Shown: positions 1 to 10,092 of the stretch, piece by piece
How the letters are laid out: each line of letters starts with the position of its first letter
How positions within the stretch are numbered: position 1 is the first letter of the stretch
NCBI RefSeq assembly: GCF_000308435.1
Contig: NZ_BAFR01000094.1
Coordinates: 1-62,700, forward strand
Reading direction: 5' to 3'
DNA from: Nocardia araoensis NBRC 100135
GTDB lineage: Bacteria; Actinomycetota; Actinomycetes; Mycobacteriales; Mycobacteriaceae
Length of the DNA: 62,700 nucleotides
The notes under the pieces: model-generated
The model's database searches: none
Told to the model about the DNA's origin: nothing
Seen by the model: the letters and a program-made list of their open reading frames with translations, nothing else
Made by a program: the position numbers and the translations under genes

Positions 1-1426
1 CGAGAGTTTCCCGCCAGAACGCCAGGTTCTCGCGGCGGCTGCGGATCCGGGCGGCTTCGCGAGCGGTGGCGGGATGGATCCGCCCGAGGTCGGTGCCGGG
101 CGCGGCGGCGGCGAACGCGTCGAGGAACTCGATGAACTTGCTGTGGTGCGCGGAGAGTTCGGCCTCGGTGTAGCGGTCGGGATTGGCCAGGAAGTGCAGG
201 ATCGTCCGGGACGGTTCTCCGGTCTGATACAGGTTGACCAGCAGATCCTCGACCGGCCCTGAGCTGAGGATGTGGAATTCCCCGGTCATATCGCCGAAGC
301 GGACCTTCTGCGGGAAGAACATCACGTTCACCATCGGGCCCGCGAACCGCCGCTGCCACCGGGATCCGGTGGCGGCGCGAATGTCGGCGAGGCCGCACCG
401 CTGGTGCCGCAGCGCGCCGACCAAGTCCGACTGCACCCGCCGTACCAGCGTCGCCACCGTGTCCCCCGCGCCGAGTGTCAGCGGAAGCGGCGCGAGGTTG
501 ACGAACACCCCGCCGGACCGGCGCAGCACGGCCGTGGTCCGGCCCGAGACGGGAACATCGACGAGCACCTCGTCTCGGCCGGTCATCCGCGCCAGATAAC
601 ATCCGAACGCGGCGATCACCACCGCGGCCGGGCTGGCTTCCTGCGCTTTCGCGGACTCCGCGATCCGCTCCACCAGCTCCGTCGGCAGGTCGGCGATCGC
701 GACCACGCTGTCCGCGCGCGGCGGCGCGTAGCGGGTGGCCAGGCTGGATTCCTCGTCGCCGACGCCCGCGAGTTTGTCCACCCAGTAGGCCTCGTCGTCG
801 GCGAACCGCTTCGACTCCCGATAAGCGCGGTCGGCCTCGTACAGAGTGCGCAGGTCCGCCGCCCGGTTCGGCTCCGGTGGCCTGCCCTCTACGGCGGCGG
901 TGTACAACTCCGCGAGCCGGTTCTGCATTGTCATCGCGGCATAGCCGTCCACCGCGACGTGGTGGGATCTGCTGTACAGCAGGTAATGTCGATCCCCGAC
1001 CTGCAGAAGCGCCGATGCGAACAACCGGTCTCGAGTCATATCCAGTGGCGCGGTGTATTCCTCGCGCATCCACCGCAAGGCCGCCGCCATGGGATCCGGT
1101 TCGGCCCGCATATCGAGTATCGGCCCCCTCGAATGCAGCGACGTGTCGAAAAGTTGATGCGGATTTCCGTCGACCTCTACCAGGCGCATATATCCCGACT
1201 GGAACTCGTGGCCCGCTCGAATGATCATCTGACGCAGGAGTTCGCGATTCGGGTCCCCGTGGAACTCGACGTACTGCGCCTCACATATCGGAACGTCCGG
1301 ACTCAGTCGTTGCGCCAGCCACAGCCCCCGCTGCCCAGCAGACAGCGGTACAGGCTCTGGTGGCGACACGTCCGGTACGGCGTTCGAACTCGGGTTGGGG
1401 TCGAACTGCGGTCGCGGAACGGTCAT
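1..1426 (-). CDS. Nonribosomal peptide synthetase, N-terminal condensation domain (partial)
   Basis: The frame starts at ATG 1426 behind a strong GGAGG and stays open to the left edge, giving about 475 residues of a longer protein. A condensation-domain signature begins near residue 25 (LSAGQRGLWLAQ). The catalytic HHxxxDG motif is present as SHHVAVDGYA near residue 155, and conserved C-domain stretches such as DVLVDVPVSGR follow. C domains form peptide bonds between carrier-protein-bound amino acids. A C domain at the very N-terminus suggests either an acyl-starter synthetase or a subunit receiving a chain from another protein. A stand-alone acyltransferase of the PapA type cannot be excluded because the downstream A/PCP domains lie outside the window, but the frame continues past the usual length of a single C domain. 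The product is unknown. Confidence 0.8.
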   Translation of the reverse strand, partial: MTVPRPQFDPNPSSNAVPDVSPPEPVPLSAGQRGLWLAQRLSPDVPICEAQYVEFHGDPNRELLRQMIIRAGHEFQSGYMRLVEVDGNPHQLFDTSLHSRGPILDMRAEPDPMAAALRWMREEYTAPLDMTRDRLFASALLQVGDRHYLLYSRSHHVAVDGYAAMTMQNRLAELYTAAVEGRPPEPNRAADLRTLYEADRAYRESKRFADDEAYWVDKLAGVGDEESSLATRYAPPRADSVVAIADLPTELVERIAESAKAQEASPAAVVIAAFGCYLARMTGRDEVLVDVPVSGRTTAVLRRSGGVFVNLAPLPLTLGAGDTVATLVRRVQSDLVGALRHQRCGLADIRAATGSRWQRRFAGPMVNVMFFPQKVRFGDMTGEFHILSSGPVEDLLVNLYQTGEPSRTILHFLANPDRYTEAELSAHHSKFIEFLDAFAAAAPGTDLGRIHPATAREAARIRSRRENLAFWRETL

Positions 1427-1930
1427 CACCTAGCCTCCAGACCCCGACCGGAATCAGTCTAAGCCGACCGGTTCGTTTGCGTACACCCAAACGGGTGAGA
1501 AATAATTGCCGAATTGACGACTCTGATAACCGGGGCGCGTTGGTTCCTCGGTGGAGGTTCGCGCGGCGCTATACCGCCCGAACAGTAAGGCGACAGCTCG
1601 ATTCGGCGGGTGACGCTGTCATCCCGAGTGAGCGGCCGATTCGGACAAGAGTCGAAAACGAAAGGGCTGTCCCCGATATCTCTTTTGTCTCGATTTTCGG
1701 TATGGTGCATTTCTATTGAACCGCGGGCAGGTGTGAATCGTGGCGGTCGCCGGCGGTAGCACGGCCTGCGCCGCGGTGATCCGGCGCTGAACTCGGCGCG
1801 GGCGAAAGTGACTAATGTCCATGACATTCAGCGGCAGCTGTACGCCGAGGTGGCGAGGTGCGACTGCCCGCCGCGGTCCGCAACGGGCCCGTGTAGGCGG
1901 GATCGCCGTACCGGCGGAATCGGCAGCGCG
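1427..1930. other. Non-coding interval upstream of the NRPS gene
   Basis: About 500 bases lie between the NRPS start and the 3' end of the TVP38-like gene. Open frames here lack family features and a convincing ribosome site. The stretch around 1675-1720 is clearly less GC-rich than its surroundings and could hold the NRPS promoter. I saw no iron-box-like inverted repeat. Confidence 0.5.
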
Positions 1931-2674
1931 CTAGTCGGCGGCCGGGACGGGCTCGGCGGTGTCGACCGGTGCGGGAACCGCCGTCTTCCATCGCGCGTCG
2001 ACGACCAGACCGACCGAGCCGACCGCGAGGCAGACGCCGGACAGCGCGAGCATCGCCGGATGGGTCGTCCCGGTGAGCGCGTCGCCGAGGATGACGGTGC
2101 CGATCGTGCCGGGCAGCACGCCGAGCACCGTGGCGATCAGGTAGGGCCAGAACCGAATCGAGGACAATCCGCAGCAGTAGTTGATCACCGAGAACGGCAC
2201 CGCCGCGATGAGCCGCAATGAGCCGACCGCCAGCCAGCCCCGTCGCGCGAGACGTTCGTCGATCGCGCGCACCGCGGGATGGGTGAGCCGGGCCGCGACC
2301 TGATTGCGGTCGAGCGCGCGGATGAGCAGGATCGCCAGCGCCGCGCTGACGGTCGTCGCGCCCACCGCCAGCGTGATGCCCAACAGCGGGCCGAACAGCA
2401 GCCCGGCGCTGACGGTGAATACCGTGCGCGGGATCGGCGCCACCGTCACCAGGGCGTGGACCAGGAAGAACAGCAGTGGGAAGACCGGGCCGACGGAGGT
2501 CGCCCAGTCCTGCACCTGGCGGGGCGACGGCAGCGGAACCAGCAGCGCGGCGCCGAACAGCGCCACCGCGCCGACGATCAGCGCGACGACCCGCGGGTCG
2601 CGGATCAGCCTGGCCACGACCGCGCCGCGCCGGCGCTCGGCTGTGTCGTGCCCGTCGGTGCTGCGCTCCGTCAC
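1931..2674 (-). CDS. TVP38/TMEM64 (DedA-like) membrane protein
   Basis: This 247-residue integral membrane protein has a cytoplasmic basic N-terminus (about residues 1-25) and then several hydrophobic segments: about 30-50, 65-90, 95-120, 150-180, 190-205 and 210-225. The central region carries the VTT-domain pattern of the TVP38/TMEM64 family: a proline/threonine-containing re-entrant segment (APIPRTVFTVSAGLLFGPLLG), then a segment with RLIAAVPFSVINYCCGLSSI. Family members are implicated in lipid scrambling or membrane homeostasis, but the bacterial substrate is generally not known. It is monocistronic here, with the NRPS downstream on the same strand about 500 bases away. Family assignment is firm; function is not. 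Confidence 0.85.
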   Translation of the reverse strand: MTERSTDGHDTAERRRGAVVARLIRDPRVVALIVGAVALFGAALLVPLPSPRQVQDWATSVGPVFPLLFFLVHALVTVAPIPRTVFTVSAGLLFGPLLGITLAVGATTVSAALAILLIRALDRNQVAARLTHPAVRAIDERLARRGWLAVGSLRLIAAVPFSVINYCCGLSSIRFWPYLIATVLGVLPGTIGTVILGDALTGTTHPAMLALSGVCLAVGSVGLVVDARWKTAVPAPVDTAEPVPAAD

Positions 2675-2854
2675 GGGCGACAGGTTACCGGTTGGTAGTG
2701 GCGGGCAGGATCAACCGGCTGGGAATACGCCCGCTAGCATCAGGAGGAGCGGGACGAATGCCCGTTAACCGAAGTAGTCGCTGAGCTGGGCGAATGTGAG
2801 GGTTCGGGCGCGCACTGGCGGTGTGCCCGTGGTGAGGAAGAGGAACAGCAAGCT

Positions 2855-4711
2855 ATGCCGATTGCTTCAGATCCCGGGGCCGACCCGGTGCCCGAATACG
2901 GCGCATGGCGCAAGGGCGTTGCGGGGGTGCTGGCGAAGGCTCGCCGCGTCGATGTCAGCGAACTTCCCGAGGAGCCCGAGCGGCTGCTCGACGAGACCAC
3001 CTATGACGGATTGACCGTCGCTCCGCTCTACACCCGGCGCGACGAGTTGCCGGAGCAGCCCCTGCCGGGAACCTTCCCCTTCGTTCGCGGTCGGGACGCC
3101 ACCCGCGACGTGCACCGGGGCTGGTTCGTCAGCGCGCGATTCGCCCGGTCCGACGCCGCGGCGGCGAACCGCGAGATCCTGGCCGCACTGGAGAACGGGA
3201 TCAGCGCGATCTGGCTCGGCGCCGGCGAGCGCGGCGTCCCGGTGGCGGATCTGCCGACCGCCTTGACCGGCCTGCTGTTCGAACTGGCCCCCCTCACGCT
3301 GGACGCGGGCGCCGACGTCGCCGACGCGGCCGCGCAGGTGTTCGCGGTGCTCGACGGCTACACCGCGGCCACGCGCGAAGACATTCGGATCAACCTCGGC
3401 GCCGCGCCCTTGACCAGCCGCTTCGCCGGCCTCCCCGACATCGGTCCCGCCGAGGTCGGCGCGCTCGCAGGCCGGGCGGCGCAGCGGCCGGAGACGGTGC
3501 GCGCGATCACCGTGGACGGCACCGTCTTCCACGATGCCGGCGCCTCCGACGCCCAGGAACTGGGCGCGGCCGTCGCCGCGGGCCTGGCCTACCTCCGGTC
3601 GCTGACGGAAAGTCTCGACATCGCCGACGCGCTGGAACAACTGGAGTTCCGGTTCGCCGCCACCGACGATCAGTTCGCCACCATCGCGAAGTTCCGTGCC
3701 GCCAGGCAGCTGTGGGCGCGAGTCGCGCAGGTCTGCGGCGCACCGGATTTCGGCGGCGCGCCCCAGCACGCGGTCACCTCCGCCACCATGATGAGTCAGC
3801 GCGATCCCTGGGTGAACATGCTGCGCACCACGCTCGCCGCGTTCGGCGCGGGCATCGGCGGCGCCGACACGGTCACCGTGCTGCCGTTCGACTCCGCCCT
3901 GCCGCCCGGTGAGCTCGGCGTTTCGAAGTCGTTCGCCGAACGCATGGCCCGCAACACCCAGCTGCTGCTGCTCGAGGAATCGCACCTCGGCCACGTGCTC
4001 GACCCCGGTGCGGGCTCCTGGTACGTCGAGGACTTCACCGCCGCGCTGGCGGCGAAGGCGTGGGAGTTCCTCCAGGAGATCGAGGCGGCCGGTGGCTACC
4101 TCGCCGCGCTGGAGTCCGGACTGCTCGCCGAGCGCGTCGCCGAGACCAGGACCGCTCGCGACACCGATGTCGCCCACCGCAGGACCGCCGTCACCGGCGT
4201 GAACGAATTCCCGAACCTGGCCGAGCAGCCGCTGTCGGAGGCGGCGCGGGAGGCGGGCCGGGTGGCCCGCTACGGCGCCGCGTTCGAGCAGTTGCGCAAC
4301 CGCTCCGACGCCTACCTCGCCGCGCACGGCGCGCGGCCGAAAGCGCTGCTGGTGCCGCTCGGTTCGGTGGCCGAGCACAACGTGCGGGTCACCTTCATCG
4401 CGAACCTGCTGGCCTCGGGCGGTATCGAGTCGATCAATCCCGGGCCGCTCACGGTGGACGGCATCGCCGCGGCGGCCACCGAAGCGGGGGCGCCGATCGC
4501 CGTGCTGTGCGGCTCGGATACGCGGTACGGATCCGAAGCCGGTGCGGCGGTGCAGGAACTACGTGCCGCCGGCGTGCCCACGGTGCTGCTGGCCGGCGCG
4601 GCGAAGGCCGTCGCCGACTTGGACGACACGCAGCGCCCGGACGGATTCCTCGCCGCGCGCATCGACGCCGTCGCCGCGCTGTCCGGCCTGCTGGAGAAGG
4701 TGGGAGCCTGA
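2855..4711 (+). CDS. mutA: Methylmalonyl-CoA mutase, small (non-catalytic) subunit
   Basis: The protein has 618 residues, the usual size for the small subunit of heterodimeric actinobacterial methylmalonyl-CoA mutase, which interconverts succinyl-CoA and (R)-methylmalonyl-CoA. The N-terminal two-thirds is the mutase TIM-barrel region, including [18 protein letters not shown] and [13 protein letters not shown]. The C-terminal cobalamin-fold-like region lacks the DxHxxG cobalamin motif, as expected for MutA, because only MutB binds B12. The ATG start follows GAGGAAGAGGA. It is first in a translationally coupled operon, and its TGA overlaps the mutB ATG by one base. In this lineage the enzyme links propionate, odd-chain and branched-chain catabolism with methylmalonyl-CoA supply for methyl-branched lipids or polyketides. 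Confidence 0.95.
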   Translation: MPIASDPGADPVPEYGAWRKGVAGVLAKARRVDVSELPEEPERLLDETTYDGLTVAPLYTRRDELPEQPLPGTFPFVRGRDATRDVHRGWFVSARFARSDAAAANREILAALENGISAIWLGAGERGVPVADLPTALTGLLFELAPLTLDAGADVADAAAQVFAVLDGYTAATREDIRINLGAAPLTSRFAGLPDIGPAEVGALAGRAAQRPETVRAITVDGTVFHDAGASDAQELGAAVAAGLAYLRSLTESLDIADALEQLEFRFAATDDQFATIAKFRAARQLWARVAQVCGAPDFGGAPQHAVTSATMMSQRDPWVNMLRTTLAAFGAGIGGADTVTVLPFDSALPPGELGVSKSFAERMARNTQLLLLEESHLGHVLDPGAGSWYVEDFTAALAAKAWEFLQEIEAAGGYLAALESGLLAERVAETRTARDTDVAHRRTAVTGVNEFPNLAEQPLSEAAREAGRVARYGAAFEQLRNRSDAYLAAHGARPKALLVPLGSVAEHNVRVTFIANLLASGGIESINPGPLTVDGIAAAATEAGAPIAVLCGSDTRYGSEAGAAVQELRAAGVPTVLLAGAAKAVADLDDTQRPDGFLAARIDAVAALSGLLEKVGA

Positions 4712-6990
4712 TGACTACTCGTGAGATCAAGCATGTGATCGGCAGTTTCGCCGACGTGCCGCTGGCCGAGGGCGCGCCGGAGCCCGCCGCGGTCGACGCG
4801 GCGCAGGTGACGGAGTACGTGCGCGCGGCCGCGGCTGCCAACGAGTACGCCCCCGAGCAGCTGGTGTGGTCGACGCCCGAAGGCATCGACGTGCCGCCGG
4901 TGTTCACCAAGGCCGACCGGGACGCCATCGCGGCCGAGGGATATCCGCTCGACAGCGTGCCCGGCGTCGCGCCGTTCGTGCGCGGACCGTACCCCACGAT
5001 GTACGTCAACCAGCCGTGGACCATCCGCCAGTACGCGGGTTTCTCCACCGCCGCGGACTCCAACGCCTTCTACCGGCGCAACCTCCAGGCGGGTCAGAAG
5101 GGTCTGTCGGTCGCGTTCGACCTGGCGACCCACCGCGGGTACGACTCCGATCACCCCCGGGTACAGGGTGACGTCGGCATGGCGGGCGTCGCCATCGACT
5201 CGATTCTGGACATGCGCCAGCTGTTCGACCACATCCCGCTGGACCAGGTCAGCGTCTCGATGACGATGAACGGCGCGGTGCTGCCGATCCTGGCGCTGTA
5301 CGTCGTGGCCGCCGAGGAGCAGGGCGTCGCGCCCGAGCAGCTGGCCGGAACCATTCAGAACGACATTCTGAAAGAGTTCATGGTCCGCAACACCTACATC
5401 TACCCGCCGAAGCCCTCGATGCGGATCATCTCCGACATCTTCGCCTACACCAGCGCGAAGATGCCGAAGTTCAACTCGATCTCCATCTCCGGCTACCACA
5501 TCCAGGAAGCGGGTGCGACCGCCGACCTGGAGCTGGCCTACACTCTCGCCGACGGTGTCGAGTACATCCGGGCGGGCATCGACGCGGGCATGGAGGTCGA
5601 CAAGTTCGCGCCGCGGCTGTCGTTCTTCTGGGCCATCGGCATGAACTTCTTCATGGAGGTCGCCAAGCTGCGCGCCGGTCGCCTGCTGTGGAGCGAGCTG
5701 GTCGCGAAGTTCAACCCGAAGAGCGCGAAATCGCTGTCGCTGCGCACTCATTCGCAGACCTCCGGCTGGTCGCTCACCGCGCAGGACGCCTACAACAACG
5801 TGGCGCGCACCTGCATCGAGGCGATGGCCGCCACCCAGGGCCACACCCAGTCGCTGCACACCAACGCGCTCGACGAGGCGCTGGCGCTGCCGACGGACTT
5901 CTCCGCCCGCATCGCCCGCAACACCCAGCTGCTGATCCAGCAGGAGTCCAACACCACTCGCCCGATCGACCCGTGGGGCGGCTCGTACTACGTCGAGTGG
6001 CTCACCCACCAGCTGGCCAACCGCGCCCGCGCGCACATCGCGGAAGTCGAGGCGCACGGCGGCATGGCGCAGGCGATCGGCGAGGGCATCCCGAAGCTGC
6101 GCATCGAGGAAGCCGCCGCGCGCACCCAGGCCCGCATCGACACCGGCCAGCAGCCGGTGATCGGTGTCAACAAGTACCAGGTCGAAGAGGACCAGCAGGT
6201 CGAGGTCCTCAAGGTCGAGAACTCGCGGGTGCGCGCCGAGCAGATCGAGAAGCTGCAACGCCTGCGCGCCGAGCGCGACCCCGACGCGGTGCGGCGGGCG
6301 CTGGCCGAGTTGACCCGCGCCGCGGCCTCTTCCGAGGGCGGCATGGCGAACAACCTGCTCGCGCTGGCCATCGATGCCGCGCGGGCCAAGGCCACCGTCG
6401 GTGAGATCTCCGATGCGCTGGAGCAGGTGTACGGCCGCCACCAGGCGGAGATCCGTACGCTCTCCGGTGTGTACCGCGACGAGGCAGGGAAGGTCACCAA
6501 CATCACCAAGGCGAGCGAGCTGGTCGAGGAGTTCGCCGAGGCCGAGGGCCGCAGGCCGCGCATTCTCGTCGCGAAGATGGGTCAGGACGGCCACGACCGG
6601 GGACAGAAGGTGATCGCCACGGCCTTCGCCGACCTCGGCTTCGACGTCGACGTGGGCCCGCTGTTCCAGACCCCGGAAGAGGTGGCGCAGCAGGCGGCCG
6701 ACAACGACGTGCACGTCGTCGGTGTGTCGTCGCTGGCGGCGGGCCACCTCACGCTGGTGCCCGCCCTGCGGCAGGCACTGGCCGATGTCGGGCGACCCGA
6801 CATCATGGTCATCGTCGGCGGCGTCATCCCGCCCGGTGACTTCGCCGAGCTCTATCAGGCGGGCGCGGCGGCGATCTTCCCGCCCGGCACGGTGATCGCG
6901 GACGCGGCGATCGACCTGCTGAAGAAGCTCGGCGCCGAACTCGGTCACGACCTCGGCAGCGGCGCCGCGGATTCCGCCGCGACGGAATGA
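4711..6990 (+). CDS. mutB: Methylmalonyl-CoA mutase, large (catalytic, B12-binding) subunit
   Basis: The protein has 759 residues. The start is the ATG overlapping the mutA stop; a longer upstream frame exists but runs through mutA in another frame. Mutase barrel motifs include [39 protein letters not shown] and [12 protein letters not shown]. The C-terminal B12 domain carries the base-off signature GQDGHDRG (DxHxxG) near residue 625-630 and the later glycine-rich GGVIPPGD. It performs the adenosylcobalamin radical rearrangement of methylmalonyl-CoA to succinyl-CoA as a dimer with MutA. The 3' end overlaps meaB by four bases (ATGA), which indicates translational coupling to its repair chaperone. 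Confidence 0.96.
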   Translation: MTTREIKHVIGSFADVPLAEGAPEPAAVDAAQVTEYVRAAAAANEYAPEQLVWSTPEGIDVPPVFTKADRDAIAAEGYPLDSVPGVAPFVRGPYPTMYVNQPWTIRQYAGFSTAADSNAFYRRNLQAGQKGLSVAFDLATHRGYDSDHPRVQGDVGMAGVAIDSILDMRQLFDHIPLDQVSVSMTMNGAVLPILALYVVAAEEQGVAPEQLAGTIQNDILKEFMVRNTYIYPPKPSMRIISDIFAYTSAKMPKFNSISISGYHIQEAGATADLELAYTLADGVEYIRAGIDAGMEVDKFAPRLSFFWAIGMNFFMEVAKLRAGRLLWSELVAKFNPKSAKSLSLRTHSQTSGWSLTAQDAYNNVARTCIEAMAATQGHTQSLHTNALDEALALPTDFSARIARNTQLLIQQESNTTRPIDPWGGSYYVEWLTHQLANRARAHIAEVEAHGGMAQAIGEGIPKLRIEEAAARTQARIDTGQQPVIGVNKYQVEEDQQVEVLKVENSRVRAEQIEKLQRLRAERDPDAVRRALAELTRAAASSEGGMANNLLALAIDAARAKATVGEISDALEQVYGRHQAEIRTLSGVYRDEAGKVTNITKASELVEEFAEAEGRRPRILVAKMGQDGHDRGQKVIATAFADLGFDVDVGPLFQTPEEVAQQAADNDVHVVGVSSLAAGHLTLVPALRQALADVGRPDIMVIVGGVIPPGDFAELYQAGAAAIFPPGTVIADAAIDLLKKLGAELGHDLGSGAADSAATE

Positions 6991-8030
6991 GCGAAGCGGG
7001 TTCCCCGGCGCGCGACACCCCGGCGGTGGCCGGGCGCCGGGTGATCGACGTCGATGCCCTCGCCGCGGCGGTTCGCGCGAACGAGCGGGCCGCTCTGGCG
7101 CGGGCGATCACGTTGGTGGAGTCCACCAGGGCCGATCATCGCGCGCTGGCGCAGCAACTGCTGTTGAAGGTGACGCCGGAGGCGGGTGCGGGGGGCGCGC
7201 CGTCCAACCGAGTCGGCATCACCGGCGTTCCCGGTGTCGGCAAGTCGACTTTCATCGACGCGCTCGGGATGTATCTGATCGAGCGGGGGCACCGGGTCGC
7301 GGTGCTCGCGGTCGACCCGTCCTCGACCAGGACCGGCGGTTCCATCCTCGGTGACAAGACCAGGATGGCGCGGCTGTCGGTGCAGCGGGACGCCTATATC
7401 AGGCCCTCGCCGACGGCGGGCACGCTCGGCGGCGTCGCCAAGGCGACGCGCGAGACAATCGTGCTGCTCGAGGCGGCCGGATACGACGTGATCCTGGTGG
7501 AGACCGTCGGGGTGGGCCAGTCGGAGGTCACCGTCGCGAACATGGTCGACGTGTTCTGCTTCCTCACCCTGGCCAGGACCGGCGATCAGCTGCAAGGCAT
7601 CAAGAAGGGCGTGCTCGAACTCGCCGACCTGGTCGCGGTGAACAAGGCCGACGGCAAACACGAGGTCGAGGCCAGGTCCGCCGCCCGGGAACTGGCGGGC
7701 GCGCTGCGGCTGATCCACCCGCACGACGCGCTGTGGCGGCCGCCGGTGCTGACCATGAGCGGTTTGGAGGGCATCGGCCTGGACCGGTTCTGGGACACGG
7801 TGCTGGAACATCGTCGGGTGCTCACCGACGCGGGGGAGTTCGCCGAGAAGCGCCGTCGCCAGCAGGTGGACTGGACCTGGACCATGGTCCACGATCAGCT
7901 GCTGCGCAGGCTGGCGGACAACCCGGACGTGAAAGCCATTCGGGCGCAGGTGGAAAAGCAGGTCCGCGACGGCACCCTCACGGCCGCGCTCGCGGCCGAG
8001 GAACTGCTGAACGCCTTCGACGGCCGCTGA
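6987..8030 (+). CDS. meaB: Methylmalonyl-CoA mutase-associated GTPase MeaB
   Basis: This 347-residue G3E-family P-loop GTPase has a Walker A motif GVPGVGKST near residues 78-86, metal/switch residues in [19 protein letters not shown], a Walker B region [13 protein letters not shown], and NKAD base recognition. MeaB gates delivery of intact adenosylcobalamin to methylmalonyl-CoA mutase and protects or reactivates the enzyme. Its ATGA overlap with mutB and position as third gene of the operon match the usual arrangement. No methylmalonyl-CoA epimerase is visible in the window. Confidence 0.95.
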   Translation: MSEAGSPARDTPAVAGRRVIDVDALAAAVRANERAALARAITLVESTRADHRALAQQLLLKVTPEAGAGGAPSNRVGITGVPGVGKSTFIDALGMYLIERGHRVAVLAVDPSSTRTGGSILGDKTRMARLSVQRDAYIRPSPTAGTLGGVAKATRETIVLLEAAGYDVILVETVGVGQSEVTVANMVDVFCFLTLARTGDQLQGIKKGVLELADLVAVNKADGKHEVEARSAARELAGALRLIHPHDALWRPPVLTMSGLEGIGLDRFWDTVLEHRRVLTDAGEFAEKRRRQQVDWTWTMVHDQLLRRLADNPDVKAIRAQVEKQVRDGTLTAALAAEELLNAFDGR

Positions 8031-8067
8031 CCCGCCAGGACCCCGTTCCGGCGTGCCGCGACGAGGG

Positions 8068-9024
8068 TCAACGGCCGTTCAGTTGAATCCGCGCCACCAA
8101 GGCGCGATGGTCCGCGCCGGGGAGCCCCACGGTCTCCGCCGCGACCGCGCTACCGCCGGCGATGAGAATGTGGTCGATGCCGACCAGCGGAGGCCACCGC
8201 TTGTCGGTCGGATAGGTGACCAGATGTCCGGCGCCCGCCTGCTCGGCGGCATCGCCGAAGCGGCCGGACAGCATCGCGCGGAACTGCCGATGGTCGTAGG
8301 TCGCGTTGAAATCGCCGCCCGCGATCACCGGTCGATCGGCAGGCGATCGGTCGAGAATCGCTCGCAGGCGGGACAATTCGTCGGCCCAGACCCGGGTGCC
8401 GTACACCGGTGGGACCGGATGGAAGGCGTACACCGCGACCGGACCGAGCCCGGGAACGTCGGCGGTCGCCGACAGCTGATTCAGCACGAACCCGTCGTAC
8501 TCCACGGTTTCCGTCAGGGGGTAGCTGCTCCATATTCCCGTCCCGGTCGCGGTTCTGCCCGGTGAGACGAAGCGGTACGGCAAGATCCGGTCCAGTCCCG
8601 CGCGGCCGAGGTCGTCGACTGCCGTCGGCGTGAGTTCGTTCACGGTGAGCACGGCGACGTTGCGTGCGCGCACCTCGTCGACCAGCGTCCGGGGATCGGC
8701 TCCGTCGAAAAGGAGATTGGCTTGCATCACCGTCAGGGTGTGCCCGTCCGCGTCGCCGGAGCGTCCGACATACAGCGGCGCTTGCGTCCACGCCGCGACG
8801 GCGACGACGACGATCGCGACTGCCGCACCGCTCCACTGCCGCATGGCGACGAACGCCACCGCCCCCAGCACGGCGGAACCCATCAGATACGGCGCACCCG
8901 AAGCCGCCAAGACCAACATCCGAGACTGCGAGCCACTGAAGTGCAGTGCGATCCCCACGCACCCGGCCAGTGCGGCAAGCCAGGCCAGTAGCTGGACGAC
9001 GACCAGGATCGACTTGGAGATCAC
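8068..9024 (-). CDS. Membrane-anchored endonuclease/exonuclease/phosphatase family protein
   Basis: The protein has 318 residues. Three hydrophobic segments fill about residues 5-100 (signal anchor plus two helices), followed by an extracytoplasmic EEP-fold domain. EEP signatures are the start LTVMQANLLFDGADP, AVLTVNELTP (catalytic Glu), VIAGGDFNATYDH (the GDFN motif), and a terminal DHILIAGG...GADHRALVARI (SDH-like). Enzymes of this fold cleave phosphodiesters of nucleic acids or phospholipids, and the substrate here cannot be told. Topology suggests the catalytic domain faces outside. It sits alone, convergent with the mutAB-meaB operon. Confidence 0.85.
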   Translation of the reverse strand: MISKSILVVVQLLAWLAALAGCVGIALHFSGSQSRMLVLAASGAPYLMGSAVLGAVAFVAMRQWSGAAVAIVVVAVAAWTQAPLYVGRSGDADGHTLTVMQANLLFDGADPRTLVDEVRARNVAVLTVNELTPTAVDDLGRAGLDRILPYRFVSPGRTATGTGIWSSYPLTETVEYDGFVLNQLSATADVPGLGPVAVYAFHPVPPVYGTRVWADELSRLRAILDRSPADRPVIAGGDFNATYDHRQFRAMLSGRFGDAAEQAGAGHLVTYPTDKRWPPLVGIDHILIAGGSAVAAETVGLPGADHRALVARIQLNGR

Positions 9025-9207
9025 GTCCGATATTCGAACACACCGGCGACGCCGGGCATTCGACGGCAGCCGCCGCCGACCGCTGCTGCCGAGGCAGAGC
9101 GTGTTCTTCGGCCGTTCCGGACGCCGTAGGTGACGACCGCTGCGGGCAGGTGCGGTCGGGCTGATGCCCGCACGGCCCAGCGGCTCACGGTCATGGCGAC
9201 CCGAAGG

Positions 9208-10092
9208 TCATTCGAGGCCGAACAGCGCCGCCGCGTTGCGATAGCAGACCTGGCGCAACCAGTCGTCACCGAGATCGAGCCGTTCGAGCGCCTCGATCGA
9301 ATGAGCATAGGAATGCGGGATATTGGGAAAGTCGCTACCGAACAGGATGCGGTCGGCGAAGGCTCGCAGCCTGCCGTGTTCGTGCACCGGAAACGGGGCG
9401 TCGGCCTCGGAGAAGTCGGTCCAGACCATCGTGGTGTCCAGCCGCAGGTCCGCGTAGACCTCGGCCAGATCGAGGAATTCGGAGTACTCCGGCGTGCCCA
9501 TGTGCGCGACGATCAGTCGCAGGCGCGGAAAGCGCCGCAGCACACCGGCGATCGGCTCCGGCCCGGTGTGCGTTCCGGGAGCGGGGCCGGAACCGCAATG
9601 GATGACGATCGGGACGCGCGCGTCCTCCAGCAGGCCCCATACCGGGTCCAGCAGCGGGTCGCCGGGATGGTAGCCGCCGACCTGGACGTGCGCTTTGAAG
9701 ACGCGAGCGCCGCGCTCGACAGCCTCCCGCACATAGCTCGCCGCCTGCGGTTCGGGAAAGAACGTGGCGGTGTGCAGGCAATCGGGTGTGCGCGCCTCGA
9801 AATCGGCGGTCCATTCGTTCAGCCACGCGGCCATATCCGGCTTGTGGGGGTACACGAGAGCGGTGAACGCGCGGACACCGAAGTCCCGCAGCGTCTTCAA
9901 GCGGACCTGCTCGTCGGCGCGGTAGGTGATCGGCCAGGTGCGGCCGATCAGCGGGCCCGCCGAGTCGAAGTACGCCCACACCTTCCGCAGGACCTGGTCG
10001 GGCATGAAATGCGTATGGACATCGATGATTCCGGGCAGCCCGAGCCGGTCGTGGAATACGGACAGGTACGTCGTCTCGTCGGCGTCGCTCAT
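9208..10092 (-). CDS. Amidohydrolase (TIM-barrel metal-dependent hydrolase)
   Basis: I chose the ATG at 10092 because it overlaps the stop of the upstream nucleoside hydrolase (ATGA), giving 294 residues; a longer frame reads back through that gene. Metal ligands of the amidohydrolase-2 family are visible: HTH in IIDVHTHFMPDQ near the N-terminus, VIHCGSGP, LIVAHMGTPEYSEF, and the terminal Asp in ILFGSDFPNIPHS. Family members hydrolyse amide or ester bonds or decarboxylate aromatic acids. Coupling to a nucleoside hydrolase suggests a nucleobase or related heterocycle as substrate, which is inference only. Confidence 0.85.
   Translation of the reverse strand: MSDADETTYLSVFHDRLGLPGIIDVHTHFMPDQVLRKVWAYFDSAGPLIGRTWPITYRADEQVRLKTLRDFGVRAFTALVYPHKPDMAAWLNEWTADFEARTPDCLHTATFFPEPQAASYVREAVERGARVFKAHVQVGGYHPGDPLLDPVWGLLEDARVPIVIHCGSGPAPGTHTGPEPIAGVLRRFPRLRLIVAHMGTPEYSEFLDLAEVYADLRLDTTMVWTDFSEADAPFPVHEHGRLRAFADRILFGSDFPNIPHSYAHSIEALERLDLGDDWLRQVCYRNAAALFGLE

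Noticed and set aside
1427..1930. Iron-regulated promoter (IdeR box) for the NRPS
   Set aside because: No 19-base inverted repeat of the expected type was found by eye.
4312..6948. Very long open frame (878 codons) on the minus strand opposite mutB
   Set aside because: It is antisense to an unmistakable enzyme gene, and its translation is Arg/Gly/Asp-rich without any family pattern. It is a by-product of GC-rich codon use.
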